A stretch of DNA of 64,000 bases from positions 62,001 to 126,000 of the forward strand of contig CAJQUW010007491.1 in NCBI GenBank assembly GCA_907163375.1, in the 5' to 3' direction. How positions within the stretch are numbered: the first letter of the stretch is position 1; each line of letters opens with the position of its first letter. This document shows, in pieces, positions 20,090-29,969 of this stretch. The notes under the pieces were generated by a model that saw nothing but the letters and a program-made list of their open reading frames with translations, did not search any database and was not told the DNA's origin. This DNA comes from Prostheceraeus crozeri (lineage: Eukaryota; Platyhelminthes; Polycladida; Euryleptidae). The position numbers and the translations under genes are program-made.

Positions 20090-23000
20090 ATGGAAAATAC
20101 CAAGTTTTATTGTGTCTTATGTAAAAGACAGTTACAAACAAAAAGAAGTTATCAATCTCATTTAAAAAGTAAAATGCATTTACAAATGTAGATCGAGCTG
20201 ATGAAGGAAATATATCAAAATTAAATAATCACAAAAACTATCTAGAAACATTACCTACTGATATAAAAGTGAAAAAAATATTTGATGATTATTCACATTC
20301 GGAACATAAAAAAGTTTTCAATAGTGAAGATTTTTTTGGGGAAATCGAAGGTTCTAGTACTTCGCCCGAAACAGATATAAGATATTTATTCAATGAAACT
20401 GACGAAACCGACGAAGGTGTAACAGATATAAAATATTTATTTGATGGATCTGTTGAACATAATGAAACCGATGAAACTTTTTATGAAGTATTAGCAAACT
20501 TCTATAATATATTCAAGAAATCTTTTTCAAATGTTATATGAATGTAGAAGTACTTCATACAAAAACTGGATCCGATGGAATGACTGAAGAAATAGTACAA
20601 GGACATTTTACACAGACATAAGAAATTCATAATGTAAATGATATACAACCCATATTTGAAACAATGATAAATAAATTAAAAAAAGCTATAACTGAAGCTC
20701 GGTTGCGTGAATCTGGTTGGAGATTTATTGCAATACCATCTAAGAAAATAGTAATTGACAGATATAAAAATAATACTGGTGGTAGTTACATACCCCTTCC
20801 TTTCAGTTCTTCACAAATAATCAACATACAGAATGAAGATGAATATTGTTTTCTGTGGAGTGTTATAGCACATTTACATCCTGCAAAATATCACAAAGAA
20901 AGACTAAGTCATTATAATAAAGAAGAATATATAAATGAATTTGATCTCTGATGGCTTAGATGAATTTCCATGATTATAATAGGTTAATAAAGTTTCATAA
21001 AAAGAATAAAAATTTAATAGAAGTAAATGTTTTTGAATTAAATGTGAATTATGTTTCTATTGGTGATATTACTCCCTTATATCCCGGAGATATTGAAGTT
21101 AATAACATTGTTTATAACAACTTAAAAGAATTTCATTTGAATAACAAAAATTTTTGTCAAACAGAAATAGTATACAATGAAAGAGGAAATTACATGCATC
21201 ATAATATTATTTACAAAGGAAATGTAATATGTACTGAAAAATATGAAATTATAAAAACATTAACACCAATAATAACTAATCATAATAATTATAAAGGATG
21301 TGGATTTCCCTATGAGTACGAAACTGAGCGTTCGTCTCTATTGTCAGAATACATACATAAGTTAAAGATGTTACCGAAACTATATAAAATACAATATCAA
21401 CAAAAATATCAACAAGAAGTAACTACATTAGAATGCAAATATATTGAAGACCAATGGAATCAAGAAGATAAAGAATATTTAAAATTATCATACATAGTCT
21501 ACAACAATGTAATTCTCAATTTGATGAACTAGAATGCCATCCAAAAAATATACAACAATATAAAGAACACTGTCAACAAAAAATCTACAAGCATATCATA
21601 TGGGTATAAATATGTTAAGTAAGGAATATCATGAACAATATGAAGAACAATGTCGAAAACAATATGAAGAACAATTTCAAAAAAAAATATCAAGAATAAT
21701 ATCAAGAACAGTTAGAAATATTACAACAGGAATATCAACAAAAGTTAAAAATGTTAAAGCAGCAGTACTATATTATCAAGGTCATTACATATTGTGTAAA
21801 GATATTTCTATATTTACAAAAACTTCAGATAATGCTAATTTTCCCTGTCTCCAATGTATGACGAGCTTTAGAACTAAAGAAGAAATGAATAGACATTTGG
21901 AGAATTGTCAACAAAATGAAGCAGTTAAAAATACTTTTACTAAAGAAGATTATTTAGTATATAATAAATGGTATTACAAAAATAAAGTACCCTTTATTAT
22001 ATATTGTGATTTTGAAGCATATAATGTTAACATGACACAAAGTTCTGGTAAGCATTTGCTTGAACAAAAACCATTATGTTGGATAATGTACATTCATTCA
22101 AATTATCCTGAATTATTTAAATCAGAATATTATCAATACTATGGTGAAGATAGTTCAGAAATGTTTGCAAAGAAAACAGCTAATTACAAAAACATTTTTC
22201 ACAATTGCTTAAAACAAATAAACCAATGCTTCCATTAACGTATGACCAATTACCACAATTTGATAATGAAAAAAATTGTTATTACTGTGGAAAAGAATTT
22301 ACAACTTATAAAGTAGAAGATCATGATCATCTAAATGGATTATATAGAGGTGCAGCACATAATTCTTGTAATCTTAATGCTAATAAATTTAGATATAACT
22401 TTGTACCTTCATATTATTTTGCAATGGTTCTAAATATGATTTCCATTTAATAATAAAAGATCTATTCTCATCTGAAAAATTACAACAGCTAAGAACAAAC
22501 GTACTATGTAAAACAGAAGAAGAATATTTTTCAATGCAATTTGGTTGTATTAGAATATTAGATGCATTTAGATTTTTTAATCCTTATTCATTATAGGTCA
22601 TGGGAATAACTTTGAAACCTGAACAATGTAAAATATTAAATAAATATAATTTAAAACCTTTAAAAGGTATTATTCCCTACGAATATTGAACTGGAGATAT
22701 AAATAGAATAAATGAAATAATGCAGGAAATTCAACTTTCTTCACGTGATAAATTTAAATCAACATTAAAACAATCACAGCTATCTGAAGAAGATTATGCA
22801 GAAGATGAAAAGATTTGGAAAGAGTTGAATTGTAGAAGAATGTATGATTATACAATGAAATATCTTTAGATAAATGTATTAATCCTTGCTGATCTTTTTG
22901 AAAACTTTCGTAACATGTGTGTAGAATATTACGGAATAGATCCATGTTATTGTTATTCTACATCAGGATTAACATGGTTAGCAAGGTTGAAACATACAAA

Positions 23001-24124
23001 TGTTAAACTTAAATATTATAAAGAAAGTTCTTATGATAAATTATTATTTTTAGTATCTGGAATTAGAGGTGGTGTTTTATCTGTTCTAGGTAATGGATAT
23101 GTTAAATGTTATAATAAGAAAGTAAATCCTGATGATTATGGAATACATAAACCTTTATCTCCAGAAGAAAGCGATCAATTTATAAAATTGATTAATCAAA
23201 ATATAGAAGGACTTATATCAAATGAAGAGAGTCAAGCAGCAGTTGATGAATTCATGAGAGAAAACCATTTGTTATATTATGATTTTAATAGCTTATATTC
23301 TTATTGCATGATACAAGAATTACCAACAGGTGAAATGGAATGGCGTACCATTCTTGAATACGAACCTACATTAGATGGTGAAAATAATTATGGTTGTATA
23401 TATGAAGTTGATGTAGCATACCCTGATTATATATATCCTTTCTGTCCCGAAAACAAAATTCCCAATATAGAAGATTTTTCAGATTATCAAAAATCTTTAA
23501 TTCCTAAGAAATACAGGCCAACAAAAAAACTTATGTTAACACAAAGTAATAAAGGAAAGTATGTTGTTGAAGGAAGAATGCTAGATTGGTATTTAGATCA
23601 TGGAATGATTCCTTTTAAAATTCACCGGAAACTAGTGTATAGAAAATCTAAGTGGTTAAAAAATTATATAGAGTTCAATATTGAAAAACGTAAAATAGCT
23701 AAAAGAAATAAAGATGATTTTGGAAACGAGTTCTTTGAATTAATGAATAATGCATTTTATGGTAAGACTTTAGAAAATGTGCGTAATAGACAAAATATTG
23801 AAATAGTTTATGATAAAGATAGATTTCAAAATTTAACAAGGAAACCTACATACAAAAGAACTACTAGATTCAGTGATGAACTATGTGCAGTGCATCTAAG
23901 ACGAAACATTATAAGACATGATGAGTTTAATTTTATAGGATTCACTATATCGGAATTAGCTAAACTATTTATGTATAAATTTATATATGATTATTTAGCA
24001 CCTGCTTATGGCGAAAACTATAAATTACACTTTACAGAAACTGATAGCGTTTTCTTAGAATCAACAATAACGTATAATTCTTCACTTGATGAAGAAATTA
24101 ATAAAATAAAAAATATCATTCATC
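20090..24124 (+). pseudogene. P1 protein-primed DNA polymerase B, part before the nested insertion
   Basis: Begins MENTKFYCVLCKRQLQTKRSYQSHL, a C2H2-like finger. Further on are a second finger region (FPCLQCMTSFRTKEEMNRHLENC), the exonuclease motif YCDFEAYN, polymerase motif A (YYDFNSLYSYC), motif B (MNNAFYGKTLENVRNR) and motif C region (LHFTETDSVFLE). The gene replicates the element in linear form. The younger Polinton enters it at 24124. Several matching positions lack the GC-rich hairpin insertions of the nested copy. Broken. Confidence 0.8.
24119..24124 (+). repeat. Target duplication TTCATC of the nested Polinton, left copy
   Basis: TTCATC lies directly before AGTAATGGG. The same six bases follow the right end of copy B at 62444-62449. 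Confidence 0.85.
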
Positions 24125-24668
24125 AGTAATGGGCAAAAGACCGTTCCAGGACACCATAAAATTCAAAAAAATAGTATCTTTAAAAACGACATAAATTCAT
24201 GAATTTAGTCCTTTTTTCAGGTTTTTAAGACCTAAATACATGAATTTAGTCCATTCAAAAAGTACCATTTTTTCAAAAAATGACATTTTTAAAAACGACA
24301 TAAATTCATGAATTTGGGCGTTTTTTAAAATACCCAATTTTCAAATTTTTCAAAATCTCAAATTTGAGAATTACAATTTTCACCCCCAAAATCATGACCG
24401 TTCCAGGACACCGAAAATCATAAAAGTTAAGAATCTCAAATTTGAGATTAAGATCATTTTTTTACTTTGAAAATCATGACCGTTCAAGGACACCGAAAAA
24501 ATCATAAAAGTTAAGAATCTCAAAATTTGAGAATTACAATTTTCATTGCTTAAATCATGACCGTTCAAGGACACCAAAAATCATAAAAGTTGAGAATTTC
24601 AAATTCATGAATTTTATCCATCTTTCAGGTTTTTAAAATATATCATGTGACTAATAATATTTCTTTAA
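24125..24668 (+). repeat. Left terminal inverted repeat, copy A
   Basis: Starts AGTAATGGGCAAAAGACCG and pairs with 43200-43744. It includes four CCGTTCMAGGACACC motifs (24140, 24399, 24481, 24563 area), three of them in units of about 80 bp that also contain the palindrome CTCAAATTTGAG, and several AAATTCATGAATTT palindromes. Short open frames here are by-products of the repeats. Confidence 0.9.
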
Positions 24669-24966
24669 GAATGTAACACAATCTCTCACAATGCCTGTTA
24701 TTGTTACTGCTTTGCACTCAGATGCTCACTCAATTGTAGAGAACATCTGCTTCTCGCATTTATGAATAAAAGGCATTTCAGTGTAAAGAGCTGTGACCTC
24801 CAACTCAAACATTTGAAAGGAAACAATGTATGAAAGAACAAACAGCTGCTACACCCACTTGTTCATTTGTAAAGACGTGGCATATAATTGCAGCATGTAG
24901 GAAGTAAGACTTCATTTACAATTCCATTAATCATAACTAGTGACTGTTTTCTTTCCTTATTGCAAA
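24669..24966 (+). other. Remnant resembling the P1 end; no gene
   Basis: From about 24669 the sequence resembles P1 positions 13130-13350 with a gap: AAGAATGTAACACAA, then CTGTTATTGTTACTGCTTTG and CTTCTCGCATTTATGA. It therefore derives from the membrane-protein end region of a P1-like element. No open gene remains. Confidence 0.55.
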
Positions 24967-25377
24967 ATGCCAAAACGTACTGCCGCAGAAGCTTTTTCGT
25001 TTTACATGCCGATTTTACTAAACTTAATTAAAGAAGAGCACAAGGAAACTGCGAATAAATACTTTGAAGAGTGGAAGTTAGAAATTCAATCGAGAAAGAA
25101 GAACAAATTGGACTCTCAAAAACAAGTGGAGGATATTACAGTAAAAATAGAACAGTATCTTAACACTACTACAATTCCTCAGTTCAATGTTACAAAAGAA
25201 CATTTCATTACCATCGAAGATAGTGCTACTATGATTTCAAAACTGATTGCAAGTGATAAAGTGCACCATGGGTCGTTGCTGAGAAGTGCTGCTTATCAAG
25301 GTTATGGATTTAAAAGAATTCTGGAATTGAGTGACAATAAAAAAAAACAGATTTGTGGTAAACTTGGAACTATTTAG
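24967..25377 (+). CDS. Unknown 136-residue protein next to the left TIR
   Basis: Starts MPKRTAAEAFSFYMPILLNL (the frame is open a little further upstream from a GTG at 24940, but the ATG is preferred). It is charged, with mostly helical character: an acidic/lysine-rich segment at residues 20-60, then a more hydrophobic C-terminal half (HHGSLLRSAAYQGYGFKRILEL). I do not recognise a family. It lies outside the conserved Polinton block, between the terminal repeat and a 144-bp tandem repeat, and is absent from P1, so it may be a gene picked up by this lineage. Confidence 0.55.
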   Translation: MPKRTAAEAFSFYMPILLNLIKEEHKETANKYFEEWKLEIQSRKKNKLDSQKQVEDITVKIEQYLNTTTIPQFNVTKEHFITIEDSATMISKLIASDKVHHGSLLRSAAYQGYGFKRILELSDNKKKQICGKLGTI

Positions 25378-25670
25378 AATTTCCTATAACGTAAGTTATT
25401 GTTATTTCTTGATGAACTTATCAGATCTAATTCTACCACACGTATTATTTTTAAATTCATCAATGCCCATTAGTTTTGTTAGAAAACATTTATAAGAAAT
25501 CAAAATTTATATAGAAAAATTGAATCAACCGACAACTATAGAAGAAATGAGGTTTGGTTCCCAAGATGAATGAACATTAACTGTGTTGTTTCACTTTTTA
25601 AGATATGTGCAATGTACATGCATATTTGATGTATACATATTTATGAAGACTTATTTATAAGTAGTAACAC

Positions 25671-26170
25671 ATTTTGGATTATTTTGAAATGTAATTAAAT
25701 TTCCTTTTGTTCTTCAGTCTACTACCATGAGACTGCTATTGTATAGATCTATATTTCAGTATGTAACATAATCTTTGATATTTAAGAATGATTCATGGAA
25801 CTTAGTAGTATTGCATTTTGGATTATTTTGAAATGTAATTAAATTTCCTTTTGTTCTCCAGTCTACTACCATGAGACTGCTATTGTATAGATCTATATTT
25901 CAGTATGTAACATAATCTTTGATATTTAAGAATGATTCATGGAACTTAGTAGTATTGCATTTTGGATTATTTTGAAATGTAATTAAATTTTCTTTTGTTC
26001 TCCAGTCTCATGGTAGTAGACTGCTATTGTATAGATCTATATTTCAGTATGTAACATAATGTTTGGTATTTAAGAATGATTCATGGAACTTAGTAGTATT
26101 GCATTTTGGATTATTTTGAAATGTAATTAAATTTCCTTTTGTTCTCCAGTCTACTGATAGTAGACTGACA
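25671..26170 (+). repeat. 144-bp tandem repeat, about 3.5 units, with invertible-looking hairpin
   Basis: The word ATTTTGGATT recurs at 25671, 25815, 25959 and 26103, exactly 144 bp apart. Each unit has the stem CAGTCT/AGACTG. The first two units have the loop ACTACCATG, the third has its exact inverse CATGGTAGT, and the fourth has a palindromic loop. Units are otherwise nearly identical. No coding frame. The surrounding 25378-26298 holds no gene. Confidence 0.85.
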
Positions 26171-26298
26171 TTGTACAATTGTGTGATAAGATCAATTGTT
26201 GTATTATTATATTTGATGCAAAATACACTGCCGTTGTTTTCATTTTCCTGTACAAGAAGTAGACATTATTACAGTTATTGGAATTTATTTCATTTAAA

Positions 26299-26430
26299 AT
26301 GAATGATGAAAATCCGACAGTTATACTGAGTAATATAGGTGATATATTACCTCAGGTTAATAACATGACTGAGTTCTTAGAAATATACGACAAACAAACA
26401 ACTACGTATTTCGATTTAAATAGCATTTCA
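26299..26430 (+). pseudogene. Fragment of the protease gene 5' end
   Basis: Reads MNDENPTVILSNIGDI then NNMTEFLEIYDKQTTTYFDLN, close to the start of the protease genes (MTEFLxxYxxQTTTxFDL). The rest of the protease is at the other end of the element (42573-43076), so this is an extra fragment retained beside the membrane-protein gene, matching the protease-to-membrane-gene adjacency at the P1 end. Confidence 0.55.
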
Positions 26431-26474
26431 GAAGATTGTTTTCAAAATATTTATTCAAAATATTTCTTTAAAAA

Positions 26475-27113
26475 ATGGAAGAAACAAAAATGGAAGAAAC
26501 CGCAAGAATATATCCTTCGTTATCATATGAACGTAGTTCTACTTTAATGGACATTGAAAAGATTAACATTGAAAAAATGAACATTGAAAAACACAAAGAT
26601 AGAGTACGCTATATGAAAGATAAGGAATCTCAATTATTATTAAGATTAGAGCATTATAAAAAATTAAGAAAGAGATGGACTAAAGTTAAGAATGTAACAC
26701 AAGGAATTGGCATATTCTTAACAATAAGTTTAGGTGCTTTAACAATTGTTATATCTTCTGGTGTTTTAGTAATTCCAGTAGTTGCTACAGCTTTAACAGG
26801 TACGGGCGTTTTTGCAACTTCACTTGTTACAATGTTAGATAAATCTTTAATAACTAAGAAACGAAAATCATTAAAAACTAAGCATTTACATATTAAAGAA
26901 GTCTATGATAAACTACATTACTACTTTCAAAGAGTATGTGATGATAATGTTATTACGTTAGATGAGATTGAAAAATTTGATCAAATAGCTAATAAAGCTA
27001 ATAAAACGCCATTTCATTTAAAGTCCGAAAAAGTTGATGATAAGAATAAACAGGATGGCAAAATTTCTAGTGATGGCAAAATTTCTAATGAAGAAAATGA
27101 CAAAATTTTTTAG
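26475..27113 (+). CDS. Polinton membrane protein
   Basis: 212 residues. The N-terminal 75 residues are highly charged and helical (IEKMNIEKHKDRVRYMKDKE). A long hydrophobic region at about 80-125 (GIGIFLTISLGALTIVISSG then VLVIPVVATAL) could form one or two membrane spans. The C-terminal third is charged with Gly-Lys-Ile-Ser repeats (DGKISSDGKISNEEND). Function unknown; membrane insertion is inferred. Its 5' part is repeated inside the right terminal repeat (43107-43210) and in both P1 ends, which ties this gene to element termini. Looks whole here. Confidence 0.65.
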   Translation: MEETKMEETARIYPSLSYERSSTLMDIEKINIEKMNIEKHKDRVRYMKDKESQLLLRLEHYKKLRKRWTKVKNVTQGIGIFLTISLGALTIVISSGVLVIPVVATALTGTGVFATSLVTMLDKSLITKKRKSLKTKHLHIKEVYDKLHYYFQRVCDDNVITLDEIEKFDQIANKANKTPFHLKSEKVDDKNKQDGKISSDGKISNEENDKIF

Positions 27114-27275
27114 AAGAGCTAAAAACTTTAAGCGAAAATTTAAGCAAAACTTTATTAAACAAAACTTAAAGCGAAAAGATGTCAAACAACAAAGCAATAA
27201 AAAAATAATTTGTTCAGTAAAATGTTTTTGCTGTATTCCAATGTTACCACAAAATTCAAATATTATATTTTAAAA

Positions 27276-28098
27276 ATGGATAAAATTAAAGCTGATAATT
27301 TTAAAAGAATAAAACAATTAGAAGAGTTAATAAAACAAAGAAATATTATGAAAGAAAATCATCTTCAACATAGAATGATAAAAGCTGGTATTCAATCTGA
27401 TATGTTTCAACAAATGCAGCAAACCGAGCAAGTAAAAACTGATTTTGAGAAAACTATGAAACCATTTAAAACTCTTGAAAAAGAAAGTACAAATAATGAT
27501 AAACAAATTGATATAACAGATCCAGAGCACAAAACTATATTAGATGACTATGGATTACTAGAATCAAACATTAATAAGAAATTACCAAAATCTATGCAAT
27601 TTGAACATTCTATTTCATTTATAGATGGAAAAACAATACCTAGATTTTATCTCGGACAAAAAGAAATATTTCCACAACCTTTTCGAGGTATAATTTTTTC
27701 ACCAGATAAATCTCCTTTTAATTTAGATAGAAATTTTGTTAATCTTTTAAGAGGAGCAGATTTAAATAATTATGCTGTAGAAGATCTCATAAAATATAAA
27801 GCTATGTTAGACAGAGTTGGTGCAGTAAAATCTCTTAGACGTTATAAAACAATTAGAAAATTTATTATCAACGGGAGTTAAAGTAGGGAAAGGTTTATCT
27901 GAAAAACAGAAAACTGAAACAACTGTATTTTTACCAGATGATCCACAAGAATTACTAAATAGATTAAATATTTTAATATCTGCAATAAAAGAAGGACATA
28001 ATTCTAGTTTCAATGAAATTCATGCTATATTGAAAAGACTGTTAGAAAAGAAGATTCTAAATGAAGAGGATTATAAAAGTATAACCGGACATCTCTGA
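27276..28098 (+). pseudogene. Conserved Polinton protein of unknown function, copy A
   Basis: From ATG 27276 (MDKIKADNFKRIKQLEELIK) a coiled-coil-like N-terminus of about 90 residues leads to a region with FYLGQKEIFPQPFRGIIFSPDKSPFNLDRNFVNLLRGA and a C-terminal helical part. It lies between the membrane protein and penton genes. A virion or assembly role is possible by position only. Few breaks. The intergenic end carries a GC-rich double hairpin (28085-28122). Confidence 0.55.
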
Positions 28099-28203
28099 TG
28101 TCCTCCGGGGCTTCACCCGTAGCTGAAATATGTTGTTGTTTTTAATTTTTTATAAAAAAAATATTTCATAAAAAAATATTTATTTAATTTTTTTAGTTTA
28201 AAA

Positions 28204-28992
28204 ATGTGTTCAGCAGATTTAGACAAAATTAATAATCATTTAGAAAATTTGATAGAGATTTTGGGTTCATCAAAATTTAGTACGACGTTAAAAATTATAA
28301 CAACTACTTCATCACACACTTGTAATTTAGAACCCATTCTACATTTGGAACAAAATAAAAATTATCAAATTGCATTGACTAGTTTCTCCACATTTAACAC
28401 TATTCAAAACGTTATCAAAGATGTGAATGATCAATTTAGATATTCTACTGATAAAGGCAAAACATGGAAAATACTAACTTTTCTTCCTGGTTCTTACGAA
28501 GTTGAAACAATATCAAATGAAATTAAGAGACATTTAGGTATATCATTTAAAGATAAGAAACAATTACATTTTGCAGTTGAACCGGCAGTTAATAAATTTT
28601 CTCTTACTTTAGACGAAAATCATCAAGTTGATTTTAATCATGATAGATCATTGTCAAAGCTATTAGGATTTAATAAACAAACCTATAGTCAAGGTTATCA
28701 TTTAGGTGAGAAGATTCCAAAAATAACTGAAATAAATTCAATTGTTGTACATTGTGACATTATTGAAGGAGGATATATAAATGGTAAATTATCAAATTTA
28801 ATATTCAGTTTTCCAGCTTTTACTGTACCCATTGGTTATAGATTAAATGTAATTCCACAAACATTAATATATTTTCCTATTACAAGAAAAACTATTAACA
28901 ACATTGGCATTAGAATCACTGATGAAAAAGGACAAGAAATAAATTTTGGAGGTGAAGAGATTATGATAGATCTTTTGGTTCGGGAGGTATAA
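28204..28992 (+). CDS. Polinton minor capsid (penton-like) protein
   Basis: 262 residues, beta-rich. The block DQFRYSTDKGKTWKILTFLP followed by GSYEVETISNEIKRHL matches the pattern around the single jelly-roll penton proteins of Polintons (IP-G-SYE--xI), and later NRSLSKLLGF-like and INSIVVHCDIIEGGYING segments continue the fold. It would form capsid vertices. It is directly upstream of the packaging ATPase, the usual Polinton neighbour. Its stop codon lies in the first of three GC-rich hairpins. Looks whole. Confidence 0.7.
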   Translation: MCSADLDKINNHLENLIEILGSSKFSTTLKIITTTSSHTCNLEPILHLEQNKNYQIALTSFSTFNTIQNVIKDVNDQFRYSTDKGKTWKILTFLPGSYEVETISNEIKRHLGISFKDKKQLHFAVEPAVNKFSLTLDENHQVDFNHDRSLSKLLGFNKQTYSQGYHLGEKIPKITEINSIVVHCDIIEGGYINGKLSNLIFSFPAFTVPIGYRLNVIPQTLIYFPITRKTINNIGIRITDEKGQEINFGGEEIMIDLLVREV

Positions 28993-29042
28993 CCTCCCGT
29001 TCGGGAGGTATAAACTCCCGTTCGGGAGGTATAAACTCCCAC
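28975..29042 (+). repeat. Three tandem GC-rich hairpins after the penton gene
   Basis: Three units of GTTCGGGAGGTATAAACTCCC (20-21 bp) in a row; GGGAGG and CCTCCC or GGGAG and CTCCC arms form each stem. The first unit includes the penton stop codon. They stand out from surrounding AT-rich DNA and might act as a transcript end or processing signal. Confidence 0.75.
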
Positions 29043-29120
29043 GCGAAGCTAGAGAAGTTTAATTTTCTTCTTCTTCTTTAAAAACAAAAATAAAATAAAA
29101 ATAAATTTTTTTATTAAAAA

Positions 29121-29887
29121 ATGAGTGAACTACCTCCATTTAATAAAAAAAAACTTAAATTTAATCATCATCCAAATTTATCTAATAAAGTTTTGTCAGT
29201 TATTTGTGGTAGATCACGATGTGGAAAAACATATCTATTATTCAAAATTTTAACGACTCCAAATTTTTTGGATTATAACAATCTTATAATTTATACAACA
29301 ACGGCAGAACAACCCGTCTATCAATTTTTAAAATATGGATTTGAAAATAATCTTAAAAAACAGCAATTGCTTCATTATTCAAAGAATATGAAAAATCTGA
29401 AGATGAAGAAGAAATAAGTTCGTGGTGTGAAGAAGCAGCAAAAAATAATCAGTTAGTAGAATCTAATAAAAATAACCATATAAAGATACAATTAATAGAT
29501 GATAGTGGTAATATGCAAGATCCTAGTAAACTAGATAAAACAATGAAACATTGTGTAATTTTTGATGATTGTGTTAATGATAGAAATCAGTCAGTTCAGA
29601 GAAATTATTTCACAAGAGGTAGACATAATAACTGTAGTGTATTTTATTTAACACAAAGTATGTATTCATTAGACGGAAGTGTTATTAGAAAGAATGCAAA
29701 TATATTTATACTATTTGAAATAAATGCAAGAAACTTAAGTGATTTGTTAAGAGATTTATGCGTAAGAAATAAAGATGAATTTAAACAATCGTGTAACAAT
29801 GCTTGGTCAAAAGATTATGGCTTCATTACAATTAATATTGATAAAAAAATTCATGAAAGAGTTATCGAAAATATTTTCGCGGAGTGA
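29121..29887 (+). pseudogene. Polinton genome-packaging ATPase (FtsK/HerA type), copy A
   Basis: About 255 codons beginning MSELPPFNKKKLKFNHHPNL. The Walker A region is at about residues 27-37, the Walker B region is HCVIFDDCVND, and a downstream NNCSVFYLTQSMYSLDGSVIRKNANIFILFE block fits the family's sensor region. In related viruses it pumps DNA into the preformed capsid. Convergent with the polymerase gene. Broken in this copy, few breaks. Confidence 0.8.
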
Positions 29888-29969
29888 TAAAAATATACAA
29901 ATATAGTGTTACAATATTTTTTTTTATTTTATATATATATCAAATTTGTCTATCTTAGAAATTAGAAAA

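Larger units (their letters stand above)
12310..24124 (-). mobile_element. Older Polinton P1, left part (interrupted by a younger Polinton)
   Basis: Begins AGTAATGTATAAATGACTGGTCCAGGACA, closely resembling the end of the nested element (AGTAATGGGCAAAAGACCG then TTCCAGGACA). It carries protease, integrase, capsid, fibre-like and polymerase parts in Polinton order, and continues after the nested element at 62444 to beyond the window end. Set against the nested element, P1 lies in the opposite orientation. It is broken, with roughly twenty or more breaks. Its terminal repeats differ by a few percent, so it is older than the nested element. Confidence 0.85.

Noticed and set aside
24392-24577. 61-residue frame starting MVSLNGHDLSNENC, repeated at 43292 and 61991
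   Set aside because: It is produced by the subterminal tandem units of the terminal repeat; periodic and without domain character.
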